A stretch of DNA of 64,000 bases from Bacillota bacterium. GTDB taxonomy: Bacteria; Bacillota; Clostridia; Oscillospirales; Ruminococcaceae. The position numbers and the translations under genes are program-made. A model generated the notes under the pieces. The model was given only the letters and a program-made list of their open reading frames with translations. It was not told the DNA's origin and made no database searches. Shown here one piece after another: positions 34,730-44,401 of the stretch. The DNA is taken from contig JAEZDD010000003.1 in NCBI GenBank assembly GCA_023429785.1, forward strand, positions 310,001 to 374,000, in the 5' to 3' direction. Numbering within the stretch: position 1 is the first letter of the stretch; each line of letters opens with the position of its first letter.

Positions 34730-36523
34730 TTACAAATCATGCGAACGCTCCTTTATCTCAAATTCTTTCCACATATCTTCACATTTCAATAAAATTTGCT
34801 TGGAATTTTCAGAAAGCACCTTAAAATTCATAACCTGAACATTCATTTTTGAATCTAAAAAATCGCTTTTGTTATTTGCAATAGCAAGAACTGTGGTTTT
34901 AATTTTTTCTGCTTCGCTTGCAATTATGCCAAACCAATTCTTGCGAATTGTTGAAAAACAAGAATAATATTCTTTAATATATGCCGAAACAGATATATCA
35001 ACAGCATTTATTACATTATCTATTACATTGAAATTTGTTAAATCAGCTACCTCTGGCATCGGTGATATCACCCATTTAAATAAAACGTTATCCAGCTCCC
35101 TCTTTAAGCTTTCATACATTTCTTTAGTTGTATTCTCTGAGCTACAAGAATTTTCCGCATCAAAAAAGCTTAAATGCTTTGAAATTTCTTTTTCCCTGTG
35201 GGAAGTAATCTTTTGAAGGTCTGTATTATATACCTCAAATATTTTATCAACAATTTCGTCCTTTTGATTAGTATTTGCCATTTCGTAGCATTTTGTTGAA
35301 GCGTTCAATAAGGCGCTTATGATAGCATCGTTAGTATTGATTTTTATCTCTGACAGATTTTTAATAAACTCTGAAAGCATAGAATTTTTAAGCATATTTA
35401 ACTTATTTGCGATTTCGATTAATGAATTATAATTGTAACTGAATGTTTTATCTAAAAAAATATATGCTTCATTACAATATTTTAATATGCTGTTTTTCGC
35501 CTTTTCATTTTTGTTTTTTTCGCTGTTTAAGGTCTGTATTTTCTTCTTAAATTGAAAATCTAATTGAGAAACAACCAGCCGGATATTTTCAATTGTTTTC
35601 CTGACAGCACTTTCGAGCTGCTTTGCTGTCACTATTCTTAACAAAGCCTTATTGAATTGTTCAAAGTGACTTTGCCTTAACATTTCACGGTTGTTAGAAA
35701 TAAACGATTTTAATGCGAGCGCTGACGATATGCCAAATATATTTAAGCCATCGAGCAGCTCATGCGCCCTATTGATTAACTCATCGCCTTTTTCACGTTT
35801 TTTCAGCTCATCAAAGACATTGGTTAAAATCCTTGCTTTAATCGAGCTAATGAATGGCTCATATTCATAATCATCTTCATCCAGCTGGTCAATAAATGTA
35901 ACCACAAACACGATATTATCAATATTTTCGCTTGGAATTAGCTGACAGACGAAATTTTTTTCAGTATCGCTAAATGGAGCTTTTGCGTGAATGGGCACAA
36001 TAACTGCATCAACATTTTTAAGCATATCTATGGTTATTTGGGTCATCCGCTCATCATCATTAAGACCCGGCGTGTCAATAATATCAATATGATTTTGGCA
36101 AATAACCGTCGGGAAATATACCGTTGCTTCTTTTATTTGAGTTGCTCTGGCTTCACCGCTCGGCGTTATTTTGGTCACATACTCTGATAATTCATCAATA
36201 CTAATTTGTTGAACACTGTCATCTTTATATGTAATAATCGTTTTGGGGGTTGTCCCATATGTAATCCTATTTACAGTGGCGGTAGTCGGAGTGGAATCAG
36301 CAGGCAAAATCTTTGAACCAAGCAAGGCGTTAATAAGCGAGCTTTTCCCACGTTTAAACTCACCCATTACAGCAACATTATATTTTTTATTTTTAATTAG
36401 CTCCTTACACTCCAAAATACATTGAAGCAGCTCATCGTCAAATTCAAGCAGACAAAGCATTTCTTGAATCTGAACCAGACTCTCATGTAATCGATATTCA
36501 ATGTTCTTATATTCTGTTACCAT
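34730..36523 (-). CDS. Dynamin-like GTPase 3 (597 aa)
   Basis: First gene of the cassette. P-loop GEFKRGKSS (54-62), TTATVN, switch II DTPGLND (150-156) and a divergent G4, VVTFIDQLDE. The helical stalk (about 300-460) has coiled-coil character; a short hydrophobic stretch occurs at about 510-530 but no clear transmembrane pair. It is closer to dynamin 2 than to dynamin 1 in the GTPase domain. The RBS AAGGAG is unusually far (about 12 nt) from the ATG. It is transcribed from a promoter overlapped by an inverted repeat. Confidence 0.88.
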   Translation of the reverse strand: MVTEYKNIEYRLHESLVQIQEMLCLLEFDDELLQCILECKELIKNKKYNVAVMGEFKRGKSSLINALLGSKILPADSTPTTATVNRITYGTTPKTIITYKDDSVQQISIDELSEYVTKITPSGEARATQIKEATVYFPTVICQNHIDIIDTPGLNDDERMTQITIDMLKNVDAVIVPIHAKAPFSDTEKNFVCQLIPSENIDNIVFVVTFIDQLDEDDYEYEPFISSIKARILTNVFDELKKREKGDELINRAHELLDGLNIFGISSALALKSFISNNREMLRQSHFEQFNKALLRIVTAKQLESAVRKTIENIRLVVSQLDFQFKKKIQTLNSEKNKNEKAKNSILKYCNEAYIFLDKTFSYNYNSLIEIANKLNMLKNSMLSEFIKNLSEIKINTNDAIISALLNASTKCYEMANTNQKDEIVDKIFEVYNTDLQKITSHREKEISKHLSFFDAENSCSSENTTKEMYESLKRELDNVLFKWVISPMPEVADLTNFNVIDNVINAVDISVSAYIKEYYSCFSTIRKNWFGIIASEAEKIKTTVLAIANNKSDFLDSKMNVQVMNFKVLSENSKQILLKCEDMWKEFEIKERSHDL

Positions 36524-36555
36524 TCGAAAGCCGGCACTCCTTCTAGTGAATCTGA

Positions 36556-36584
36556 ATTAAGTATAATTGTAATACATACTTAAT
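36556..36584. promoter_or_regulatory. Inverted repeat over the dynamin cassette promoter
   Basis: Perfect arms ATTAAGTAT/ATACTTAAT separated by 11 bp; one arm covers the -10 box and the other reaches the -35 box. Typical of a repressor operator. Confidence 0.6.
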
Positions 36585-36587
36585 CAA
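36560..36587 (-). promoter_or_regulatory. Promoter of the dynamin cassette
   Basis: TTGATT, 16-bp spacer, TATACT on the minus strand, about 37 bp upstream of the dynamin 3 start. Confidence 0.6.
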
Positions 36588-36764
36588 GATATTTCACTTT
36601 ATTAATAGGTGACATTTCCCAAACACCATCTTTTTTGTTTTCATTATACTCCTTAGAAATTCACATTTCAAGCATACTTTGCCAAAATAATTAATAATTT
36701 GCAGATTATAATTAATAATAATTTTAACATGGGTTCAAGTCTGCGTTTCATTCCATAAAAAATT

Positions 36765-36793
36765 CAGCCGCCACTCGTTTCCTCGTGGGACTG
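36765..36793 (-). terminator. Terminator after tRNA-Pro
   Basis: On the minus strand CAGTC plus CCAC pair with GTGG and GGCTG around a GAGGAAACGA loop, followed by ATTTTTTA. Confidence 0.75.
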
Positions 36794-36800
36794 ATTTTTT

Positions 36801-36877
36801 TGGTCTGAGTGACGGGACTTGAACCCACGGCCTCTACCACCCCAAGGTAGCGCGCTACCAATCTGCGCCACACCCAG
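36801..36877 (-). tRNA. tRNA-Pro (anticodon GGG)
   Basis: Seventy-seven nt with encoded CCA. Acceptor CTGGGTG/CACTCAG, D-arm GCGC..GCGC, anticodon stem CTACC/GGTAG with loop TTGGGGT giving GGG (reads CCC/CCU), T-arm GTGGGTTCAAGTCCCGT. Confidence 0.95.
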
Positions 36878-36906
36878 ACATAAGCCCCCAAAAAGAGAGC
36901 TTATTT

Positions 36907-36935
36907 ATAATATCATATTTATCTTTTCCAGTCAA
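36907..36935 (-). promoter_or_regulatory. Promoter of tRNA-Pro
   Basis: TTGACT, 17-bp spacer, TATTAT on the minus strand, directly after the uvrA stop codon. Confidence 0.75.
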
Positions 36936-36939
36936 TAAC

Positions 36940-39765
36940 CTAGTCCAAAACCTTTTTAAGATACTGACCTGTATAGGATTTTTCGCAACTTGCGATTTCT
37001 TCGGGCGTCCCCGTCGTCAGGATTTCTCCACCCTTATTCCCGCCCTCAGGACCTAAATCAATGATATAGTCCGCCGTTTTTATAACATCAAGATTATGCT
37101 CGATAACAAGAAGTGTGTTCCCGGCATCGGCAAGCTTTTGAAGAACCTCAATCAGCTTGTGAACATCGGCGGTGTGAAGCCCCGTTGTCGGCTCGTCAAG
37201 GATATAAATCGTCTTGCCTGTGCTTCTTTTTGAAAGCTCAGTCGCAAGCTTAACCCTCTGCGCCTCGCCGCCGGAAAGAGTTGTGGCGGGCTGACCGATT
37301 TTGACATACCCTAGCCCGACCTCAAGAAGCGTGTCCAGCTTTCTCGCTATCTTCGGAATATTTTTGAAAAACTCGGCGCCCTCTTCAACAGTCATTTCAA
37401 GAACGTCATAAATGCTCTTTCCCTTATAATGGATATCAAGTGTTTCGCGGTTATAACGCTTCCCCTTGCAAACCTCACAGGGCACATAAATGTCAGGGAG
37501 AAAGTGCATCTCGATTTTTAAAATTCCGTCGCCCTCGCAGGCTTCACAGCGTCCTCCCCGAACGTTGAATGAAAATCTCCCTGAGGAATAGCCCTTCACC
37601 TTTGCGTCATTCGTGTTAGCAAAAAGGTCACGGATATCAGTGAAAACGCCGGTGTAGGTCGCCGGATTTGAACGTGGTGTTCTTCCTATCGGTGACTGGT
37701 CAATGTCGATAACCTTATCAAGATTTTCAATCCCCTGCATTTCAGTGAAGTCACCCGGCTTAATTCTGGCACGATTGAGCTTACCCGCCAGCTCCTTATA
37801 AACGATTTCGTTCACGAGTGAGCTTTTCCCGCTCCCTGAAACACCGGTGACACAGGTGAAGGACCCGAGCGGAATTTTCACGTCAATATTTTTAAGATTA
37901 TTTTCTGTTGCCCCGATAACGGTCAGGAAGTTGCCGTTGCCCTTTCGTCTTGCTTTCGGAACGGGGATTTTCTTAGTCCCGCTTAAATATTGCCCGGTGA
38001 TTGAACCCTCGCAAGCCTTGATTTCGTCAACAGTCCCCGCACAGACAATTTCACCGCCGTGAATTCCGGCGCCCGGCCCGATATCCACGATATAGTCAGC
38101 CGAATACATTGTATCCTCGTCATGCTCAACGACAATCAGCGTATTCCCAATATCGCGAAGGCGCTTCAGCGTCCCAATTAGCTTGTCGTTGTCACGCTGA
38201 TGAAGCCCGATGCTAGGCTCGTCAAGAATATACAAAACCCCGACGAGTGAGGAACCGATTTGTGTGGCAAGTCTGATTCGCTGGCTTTCGCCGCCCGAAA
38301 GTGTCCCCGACGAACGTGAAAGCGTCAGATATTCAAGCCCGACACTCTGCAAGAAGCCTAACCGTTCTTGAATTTCCTTGATAATTCTTTCACCAATCAT
38401 CATTTCACGTTCGGTGAGATTAAGGCTTTCAAAGAAGTTTATCGCCTCTGTTACCGACAAATCTGAAAGCTCGCTGATATTTATCCCGCCGACTGTTACC
38501 GCGAGAGATTCCTTTTTCAGCCTTTCGCCCTTACAGCTCGGGCATTTCACCTCAGTCATATGTGACTGAATTTCCTCACGGGAATAGTCGCTTGTTGTTT
38601 CTTTAAAGCGTCTTTCAAGGTTGTTGCAGACACCCTCAAAGGTCGCCATGAACTTCCCGCCGCCAAGCTCGCTTGACCGAATAATCTCAAGCTTTTCTGA
38701 GCCTGTTCCAAACAAAAAAGCATCCAAAGCGTTTTGGGGGAGGTTTTTAACCGGCTCATCAAGAGAAATTTTATATTTTTTAGCAATGGCGTTATAATAC
38801 ATCATCGCGATTGAGGTTTCGTCAAGCGAGTTCCAGCCTGAGGCTTTGATTGCGCCCTGTCTTATCGAAAGCTCCTTATTCGGGACAACAAGGTCAGGGT
38901 CAACCTCTTGAAAAACACCAAGCCCTGTGCATTTTTCACACGCACCAAAAGGGTTGTTGAACGAGAACATACGCGGCGCCAGCTCTTCAATGCTGATATT
39001 ATGCTCGGGGCAAGCATAGCTTTGAGAAAAAAGCATTTCCTCACCGTCGACGACATCAACCCCGACTAGCCCGCCGGTGAGCGCCGTAACTGTTTCGATA
39101 CTGTCAGAAAGACGTGACTTTATGCCATCCTTTATCACAAGTCTGTCAACAATTATTTCAATAGTGTGCTTTTTATTCTTATCAATTTTTATAGCTTCCG
39201 AAAGGTCATAGCTGCTGCCGTCGATTCTTATTCTGACATAGCCTGACTTCCTCGCGCTCTCGATTTCCTTAGTATGCTCGCCCTTTCTTCCGCGAATGAT
39301 AGGAGCTAAAAGCTGAATTTTCGTCCCCTCGGGCAGCTCAAGAATTTTATCGACAATCTGGTCGACGGTCTGCTGCTTGATTTCCTTCCCGCATACAGGG
39401 CAGTGAGGTATCCCCACTCTGGCATACAAAAGGCGAAGATAATCATATATTTCAGTCACAGTTCCAACTGTTGAACGCGGATTTTTCGAAGTGGTTTTCT
39501 GGTCGATGGAAATGGCGGGAGAAAGCCCCTCAATGCTGTCAACATCGGGCTTTTCCATCTGACCTAAAAACTGTCTGGCATAGGAAGAAAGACTTTCGAC
39601 ATATCTCCTCTGACCGTCAGCATAAATTGTATCGAAAGCCAGAGAGGATTTCCCAGAGCCTGAAAGCCCCGTCATTACGATAAACTTATCTCTCGGCAGT
39701 GTCAAATCGACGTTTTTCAGGTTATGCTCTCTTGCTCCCTTGATTGTTATAACATTCTTCTGCAT
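36940..39765 (-). CDS. uvrA: Excinuclease ABC subunit A
   Basis: Protein of 941 aa with two ABC ATPase halves (GLSGSGKSS near residue 35 and GVSGSGKSS near 640), two ABC signatures (LSGGESQR and LSGGEAQR) and zinc-finger CxxC pairs ([24 protein letters not shown]). UvrA finds bulky DNA lesions and loads UvrB. I start at 39765 ([10 protein letters not shown]), the conserved beginning; an ATG 12 bp earlier has no well-placed RBS. The AAAGGAG upstream is separated from the start by a hairpin and a six-codon reading frame (see findings). It follows uvrB on the same transcript. Confidence 0.96.
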   Translation of the reverse strand: MQKNVITIKGAREHNLKNVDLTLPRDKFIVMTGLSGSGKSSLAFDTIYADGQRRYVESLSSYARQFLGQMEKPDVDSIEGLSPAISIDQKTTSKNPRSTVGTVTEIYDYLRLLYARVGIPHCPVCGKEIKQQTVDQIVDKILELPEGTKIQLLAPIIRGRKGEHTKEIESARKSGYVRIRIDGSSYDLSEAIKIDKNKKHTIEIIVDRLVIKDGIKSRLSDSIETVTALTGGLVGVDVVDGEEMLFSQSYACPEHNISIEELAPRMFSFNNPFGACEKCTGLGVFQEVDPDLVVPNKELSIRQGAIKASGWNSLDETSIAMMYYNAIAKKYKISLDEPVKNLPQNALDAFLFGTGSEKLEIIRSSELGGGKFMATFEGVCNNLERRFKETTSDYSREEIQSHMTEVKCPSCKGERLKKESLAVTVGGINISELSDLSVTEAINFFESLNLTEREMMIGERIIKEIQERLGFLQSVGLEYLTLSRSSGTLSGGESQRIRLATQIGSSLVGVLYILDEPSIGLHQRDNDKLIGTLKRLRDIGNTLIVVEHDEDTMYSADYIVDIGPGAGIHGGEIVCAGTVDEIKACEGSITGQYLSGTKKIPVPKARRKGNGNFLTVIGATENNLKNIDVKIPLGSFTCVTGVSGSGKSSLVNEIVYKELAGKLNRARIKPGDFTEMQGIENLDKVIDIDQSPIGRTPRSNPATYTGVFTDIRDLFANTNDAKVKGYSSGRFSFNVRGGRCEACEGDGILKIEMHFLPDIYVPCEVCKGKRYNRETLDIHYKGKSIYDVLEMTVEEGAEFFKNIPKIARKLDTLLEVGLGYVKIGQPATTLSGGEAQRVKLATELSKRSTGKTIYILDEPTTGLHTADVHKLIEVLQKLADAGNTLLVIEHNLDVIKTADYIIDLGPEGGNKGGEILTTGTPEEIASCEKSYTGQYLKKVLD

Positions 39766-39776
39766 TTTTATGACCA

Positions 39777-39797
39777 TGACTTTCGCATATCGAAAGT
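39777..39797 (-). promoter_or_regulatory. Hairpin between the RBS and start codon of uvrA
   Basis: GACTTTCG/CGAAAGTC, an 8-bp perfect stem with a 5-nt loop directly after AAAGGA. Confidence 0.6.
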
Positions 39798-39812
39798 CTC
39801 CTTTCTTCGGAA

Positions 39813-39832
39813 TTGAAAGATTTATCTTTCAA
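39813..39832 (-). other. Inverted repeat in the uvrB-uvrA gap
   Basis: TTGAAAGA/TCTTTCAA, 8-bp perfect arms and a 4-nt loop, no T-run; possible mRNA-processing or stability hairpin. Confidence 0.4.
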
Positions 39833-39840
39833 GCTTCTCC

Positions 39841-41802
39841 CTATTTTTTCAGCTCATTAATTTTATCTCTTAAATATGCCGCGTGCTCAAATTCAAGCAT
39901 TTTAGCAGCATTTTTCATTTCAACAGTCAGCTTCGCTATTAAATCCTGCTTTTCCTTGAAAGAAAGACGTTTCTTTGGCGATGTAGTCTGTTCAACTTCC
40001 TCTTTTGTTGAAATTTCAAGGACGGCGCGAATATCCTTTTTAATTGTTTTTGGTGTAATTCCATGCTCTGTGTTAAAATCCATCTGGAGCTTTCGGCGGC
40101 GGTCGGTTTCTCTTAATGCACTTTCCATTGAACGTGTGACATGGTCGGCATACATTATTACCTTACCTTCCGAATTTCGGGCGGCTCGTCCTATCGTTTG
40201 AATGAGCGAGCTTTCACTTCTTAAAAAGCCCTCCTTGTCGGCATCAAGTATAGCAACAAGGGAAACCTCGGGGAGGTCAAGCCCCTCACGAAGAAGGTTA
40301 ATCCCGATTAGCACGTCGAATTCGCCAAGTCGCAAATCACGAATTATTTCCATTCTTTCAATAGTATCGATATCATGGTGCATATAGCGAACGCTAATGC
40401 CTATATTAGAAAGATAACCCGTGAGGTCCTCCGCCATTTTTTTCGTCAGAGTGGTCACGAGGACTCTTTCTTTTTTCTCAATTCTCATATTGATTTCAGA
40501 AATCAAATCCTCAATCTGTCCCTGTGTCGGACGAACATCAATAAGCGGGTCAATCAGCCCCGTCGGACGAATAACCTGTTCGACAATCTGTGAGGATTTT
40601 TCCTTTTCAATTACGCCGGGGGTTGCGCTGACGAAAACAGCCTGATTAATTTTTTCATAGAATTCATCGAACATAAGAGGTCTGTTGTCATACGCCGAAG
40701 GCAAACGGAAGCCGAAGTCAATCAGCGTTTTCTTCCTCGCCCTGTCGCCGGCATACATCCCTCTCACCTGAGGGAGGCTGACATGAGATTCGTCAACAAT
40801 AAGAAGAAAATCATCGGGGAAATGGTCGAACAGGGTATAAGGAACGCTCCCCGCCGGTCGCCCTGACAATACTCTTGAATAATTCTCGATGCCGGAGCAA
40901 AACCCAATTTCCTGAAGCATTTCAATATCGTAATTTGTCCTTTGAGCAATCCTTTGAGCCTCAATCAGCATATCATTGTCCTTGAAGAATTTCACTCTCT
41001 CCTCAAGCTCCAATTCAATATCCGAAATAGCTGAGCGGAGCTTCTCTCGCCCTATTATATAATGTGATGCAGGGAAAATCATAATATGCTGAAGAGTCGC
41101 GAGGATTTCGCCGGTAATAACATTGATTTCACTGATTCTGTCAATCTCGTCGCCGAAAAATTCAACACGGACAGCCGTATCAGTCGAGTCAGCGGGGAAA
41201 ATTTCTAAAACATCCCCACGAACCCGAAACTTATTTCTGACGAAATTAATATCATTTCGCTCATACTGCATTTCAACAAGCTTCGCTAAAACCTCATCAC
41301 GAGGCTTTTCCATGCCTTTTCTTATCGAAAGCGTCATTGAGCGGTAATCCTCAGGGTCACCGAGCGAATAGATACACGAAACACTCGCCACGATTATTAC
41401 GTCACGTCGCTCTGTCAGCGCCGAAGTGGCTGAATGGCGGAGCTTGTCTATTTCATCATTGATAGCACTGTCCTTTTCAATATAAACGTCAGTGCTTGGG
41501 ATATAGGCCTCAGGCTGATAATAATCATAATAGCTCACGAAGTATTCAACCGAATTGTTCGGGAAAAACTCCTTGAATTCGCTGCAAAGCTGAGCCGCAA
41601 GTATTTTATTATGCGCAAGAATTAGGGTCGGCCTGTTCACCCTTTCAATGACATTCGCCATTGTGAAGGTTTTCCCCGAGCCTGTTACGCCGAGAAGCGT
41701 CTGCTCCTTATAGCCTTTTTCAAGACCGTCAACAAGAGCCTCTATTGCTTTTGGCTGGTCGCCCGCCGGCTTATATTGTGAAACCAACTGGAATTTATCC
41801 AT
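39841..41802 (-). CDS. uvrB: Excinuclease ABC subunit B
   Basis: Protein of 653 aa with Walker [10 protein letters not shown], the damage-probing beta-hairpin region [14 protein letters not shown], helicase motifs ([15 protein letters not shown]) and the C-terminal UVR domain ([20 protein letters not shown]), which binds UvrC. It verifies lesions handed over by UvrA. RBS AAAGG. The gene begins 14 bp after radC and is followed by uvrA after 75 bp, so the three are likely cotranscribed. I see no LexA-type box upstream. Confidence 0.97.
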   Translation of the reverse strand: MDKFQLVSQYKPAGDQPKAIEALVDGLEKGYKEQTLLGVTGSGKTFTMANVIERVNRPTLILAHNKILAAQLCSEFKEFFPNNSVEYFVSYYDYYQPEAYIPSTDVYIEKDSAINDEIDKLRHSATSALTERRDVIIVASVSCIYSLGDPEDYRSMTLSIRKGMEKPRDEVLAKLVEMQYERNDINFVRNKFRVRGDVLEIFPADSTDTAVRVEFFGDEIDRISEINVITGEILATLQHIMIFPASHYIIGREKLRSAISDIELELEERVKFFKDNDMLIEAQRIAQRTNYDIEMLQEIGFCSGIENYSRVLSGRPAGSVPYTLFDHFPDDFLLIVDESHVSLPQVRGMYAGDRARKKTLIDFGFRLPSAYDNRPLMFDEFYEKINQAVFVSATPGVIEKEKSSQIVEQVIRPTGLIDPLIDVRPTQGQIEDLISEINMRIEKKERVLVTTLTKKMAEDLTGYLSNIGISVRYMHHDIDTIERMEIIRDLRLGEFDVLIGINLLREGLDLPEVSLVAILDADKEGFLRSESSLIQTIGRAARNSEGKVIMYADHVTRSMESALRETDRRRKLQMDFNTEHGITPKTIKKDIRAVLEISTKEEVEQTTSPKKRLSFKEKQDLIAKLTVEMKNAAKMLEFEHAAYLRDKINELKK

Positions 41803-41816
41803 ATGCTAATGCCTTT

Positions 41817-42503
41817 CTATCCCTCAAAAATATTGAAATATCCGGTATTCTTCATTGAAATTGTGTGATTTTTCCCGACGATGATATGGTCAAGAAGTCT
41901 TATTCCGACTGACTTTAGTATGCTATGCATCTGTCTGGTCGCACTGATATCAGCGTCAGACGGGACAGGTATCCCGTTCGGGTGATTATGTGAAATAATT
42001 ATTTGTGAGCAGTTTGAGCGATAGGTTGTTTCAACAATTTTTCGCATATTAATAGCGACAGCATTCACTCCCCCGTCCTGAATAACACAACAGGATATAA
42101 TATTAAGGTTATCGTCAAGACAGCATACTCTCATCTGTTCATTTTTCACGCCGATATAACAGCCGTGAAAATAGTTGCAGATTGTTTTAATATTATCCAT
42201 CGGCTTGTTCGCAAGCGTATCAACAGTATAGACACTCAACAGCTGGGGAATCAGCTTTATGAGACTTGCGCCATTTTCGCCAAGCCCTTTTATCTCAAGA
42301 AGCTCCTCATATGTCGCATTAAAAACGCCCGAAAGAGTATTAAACCTATTTAACAGAATATGTGCTATTTCATTGGTATCCATCCTCGGTATCCCATAAA
42401 ACAGCAAAAGCTCAAGAATATTATGAGTCTGAAATGAATTCAAGCCGTTTTCCAAAAACTGTTGCTTTAGCCTTTTCCGATGACCAAGATGCAAATTATC
42501 CAT
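41817..42503 (-). CDS. radC: RadC family (JAB/MPN) protein
   Basis: Protein of 228 aa with an N-terminal helix-hairpin-helix-like part (LEIKGLGENGASLIKLI) and the JAMM metal site SHNHPNG...PSDAD. RadC proteins carry a deubiquitinase-like metalloprotease fold; their role in DNA repair is not settled. The start at 42503 (MDNLHLGHRK) follows GGGGG; a TTG start 15 bp earlier would overlap it. It is adjacent to uvrB-uvrA. Confidence 0.92.
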   Translation of the reverse strand: MDNLHLGHRKRLKQQFLENGLNSFQTHNILELLLFYGIPRMDTNEIAHILLNRFNTLSGVFNATYEELLEIKGLGENGASLIKLIPQLLSVYTVDTLANKPMDNIKTICNYFHGCYIGVKNEQMRVCCLDDNLNIISCCVIQDGGVNAVAINMRKIVETTYRSNCSQIIISHNHPNGIPVPSDADISATRQMHSILKSVGIRLLDHIIVGKNHTISMKNTGYFNIFEG

Positions 42504-42580
42504 TAATATAGCCCCCAAATATTCAGGCGTAAAAAACTATATTATTTAAAAATTAAATTAATAGTATGTCGTGCCTTTTT

Positions 42581-43168
42581 TTATTTATTTACTATTTTTC
42601 TGCTTCCCGGCTTAACAAGGTCAATTTTCCCTTCCTTGCAAAGTGGGCAGCTATCCTTTTCCCATGACTCAACCTTCATTGAGATAACGCTCTTATAAGG
42701 ATAGCCAAAATTCATCTCGCCGCCTGTTCTGTCAACGATTGAACCAATTCCGGCAACAACACCGCCGGCATTATTGACAATCTCAATTACCTCTTTAACC
42801 GAGCCACCGGTAGTAACAACGTCCTCAACAAGAAGACATCTCATTCCGGGCTTGATTTCAAAGCCCCTTCTTAAAACCATGACGCCGTCATCACGCTCAG
42901 TGAAATAGTTCTCAACATTCAAATGGCGGCTGACTTCATATGCCATCTGAACAGCACCCATAGCGGGGCCGATAACAACATCTATATTATCGTCTTTAAA
43001 TTGAAGCGCCAATTCACGACAAAGCTCTTCGCTATACCTTGTATTTCTAAATATTTTTGCGCACTGAAGATACTTATTACTATGCTTTCCGGAGGTCAAA
43101 AGAAAATGTCCCTCGAGCAAAACCCCAGCTTCCTTTAAAATTTCAACAATTCTTTCTTGTGTTAACAT
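42581..43168 (-). CDS. pyrE: Orotate phosphoribosyltransferase
   Basis: Protein of 195 aa with the PRPP loop [14 protein letters not shown] and [17 protein letters not shown] at the orotate site. It makes OMP in pyrimidine synthesis. The C-terminal [15 protein letters not shown] carries a CxxC not needed for catalysis but common in clostridial enzymes. RBS AAGGAG; promoter at 43229-43257. No other pyr genes are nearby. Confidence 0.95.
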   Translation of the reverse strand: MLTQERIVEILKEAGVLLEGHFLLTSGKHSNKYLQCAKIFRNTRYSEELCRELALQFKDDNIDVVIGPAMGAVQMAYEVSRHLNVENYFTERDDGVMVLRRGFEIKPGMRCLLVEDVVTTGGSVKEVIEIVNNAGGVVAGIGSIVDRTGGEMNFGYPYKSVISMKVESWEKDSCPLCKEGKIDLVKPGSRKIVNK

Positions 43169-43228
43169 TAAAAATTCATCTCCTTATCTTTTGGGAAAAA
43201 GTCATTACACAATAACCCACTCTAACCT

Positions 43229-43257
43229 ATTATAATACTTTTTTTAACTTTTGAAAA
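43229..43257 (-). promoter_or_regulatory. Promoter of pyrE
   Basis: TTTTCA, 17-bp spacer, TATAAT on the minus strand, about 60 bp before the start codon. Confidence 0.65.
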
Positions 43258-43278
43258 GATGTATTTTATTTTTAAATA

Positions 43279-43287
43279 TGATATAAT
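43279..43287 (+). promoter_or_regulatory. Extended -10 promoter of the RluA-family gene
   Basis: TGATATAAT at 42 bp upstream of the start codon; no good -35 box. Confidence 0.55.
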
Positions 43288-43329
43288 ACATTTATAGTAT
43301 AACCATACTTAAAAAATAAGGAGAACTGA

Positions 43330-44280
43330 ATGAAGGAATTTTTTATTAACTCAAATGATGCGGGGCAGCGTGTGGACAAATTTTTAGGCAAGGCTGTCAA
43401 AAAGCTCCCTCAGACCTTAATGTATAAATACCTCAGAACAAAACGAATTAAGCTAAACAACAAGAAATGTGAGATTTCAACGAGGCTTTGTGAGGGCGAC
43501 CTGCTTCAGCTTTATATAAATGATGAGTTTTTTGGCGAAGCCTCTGAGCTTGATTTTCTGACTGTACCCACTAATCTGACCGTAATATATGAGGATGAAA
43601 ATATTCTTCTGGTTGACAAAAAAAACGGGCTTGTCGTTCATGAGGATGACGAAAATACAGTCGATACGCTTATTAACAGAGTCAAGCATTATTTATATGA
43701 AAAGGGAGAATATAATCCTGAGAATGAGCTGTCCTTTTCGCCTGCCCTTTGCAACCGTCTTGACAGAAACACCGGCGGGATTGTGATTTGTGCTAAAAAT
43801 GCTGAAAGCCTCAGGATACTCAATCAGAAAATCAAGGACAGAGAGCTTGAAAAGCTTTATCTTTGCGTCACTGTCGGTTCACCCCCTAAAAAGGAGGACA
43901 CTCTCACGGCATATCTTGAAAAGGATGAAAGGCTCAATCAGGTTTTCATTTCAGATAAGAAAAATAACACAAATAAAAATATCATCACAAAATATAAGGT
44001 CCTTGAAAAAAGGGGGAAGCTTTCTCTATTAGAGGTTGATTTGATAACAGGGCGAACTCATCAGATTAGAGCACATCTCGCTCATATTGGCTGTCCTTTG
44101 CTTGGCGATGGGAAATATGGTATTAATAAGACAAATCGTGATTATAATGTAAAGACACAGGCATTATATTCTTACAAGCTCATATTCAAATTCTCCACCG
44201 AAGCCGGAGCTTTAAGTTATTTGAACGGAAAAAGCTTTGAGGTTAGTAATATATGGTTTAAAAATATGTTTTTTAACTAA
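43330..44280 (+). CDS. RluA family pseudouridine synthase
   Basis: Protein of 316 aa: an S4 RNA-binding domain (about 12-75, RVDKFLGKAVKKLPQTL) and a catalytic domain with the aspartate in CNRLDRNTGGIV and the closing VDLITGRTHQIRAHLAHIG. It isomerises uridines in rRNA or tRNA; RluC/RluD-type specificity cannot be told apart here. RBS AAGGAG; monocistronic. Confidence 0.93.
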   Translation: MKEFFINSNDAGQRVDKFLGKAVKKLPQTLMYKYLRTKRIKLNNKKCEISTRLCEGDLLQLYINDEFFGEASELDFLTVPTNLTVIYEDENILLVDKKNGLVVHEDDENTVDTLINRVKHYLYEKGEYNPENELSFSPALCNRLDRNTGGIVICAKNAESLRILNQKIKDRELEKLYLCVTVGSPPKKEDTLTAYLEKDERLNQVFISDKKNNTNKNIITKYKVLEKRGKLSLLEVDLITGRTHQIRAHLAHIGCPLLGDGKYGINKTNRDYNVKTQALYSYKLIFKFSTEAGALSYLNGKSFEVSNIWFKNMFFN

Positions 44281-44319
44281 TATAAACTAGTCAATATATA
44301 TAATTTACACAAAGTATGC

Positions 44320-44349
44320 TTGCAATTTAAGTATAAATTGTTGTATAAT
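44320..44349 (+). promoter_or_regulatory. Promoter of the second PHP gene
   Basis: TTGCAA, 18-bp spacer, TATAAT. Confidence 0.55.
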
Positions 44350-44401
44350 TAAAATATTATATATTCTTGTTGATTTATCAGAAATTTTGGAGGTATGCGT
44401 T

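Noticed and set aside
29700..36900. Integrase, insertion sequence or att direct repeats bordering the dynamin cassette
   Set aside because: None visible; only the inverted T-arm fragment near tRNA-Pro was found, so mobility stays unproven.
41803..42580. LexA/SOS box for radC-uvrB-uvrA
   Set aside because: No GAACN4GTTC-type palindrome found on either strand near these genes.
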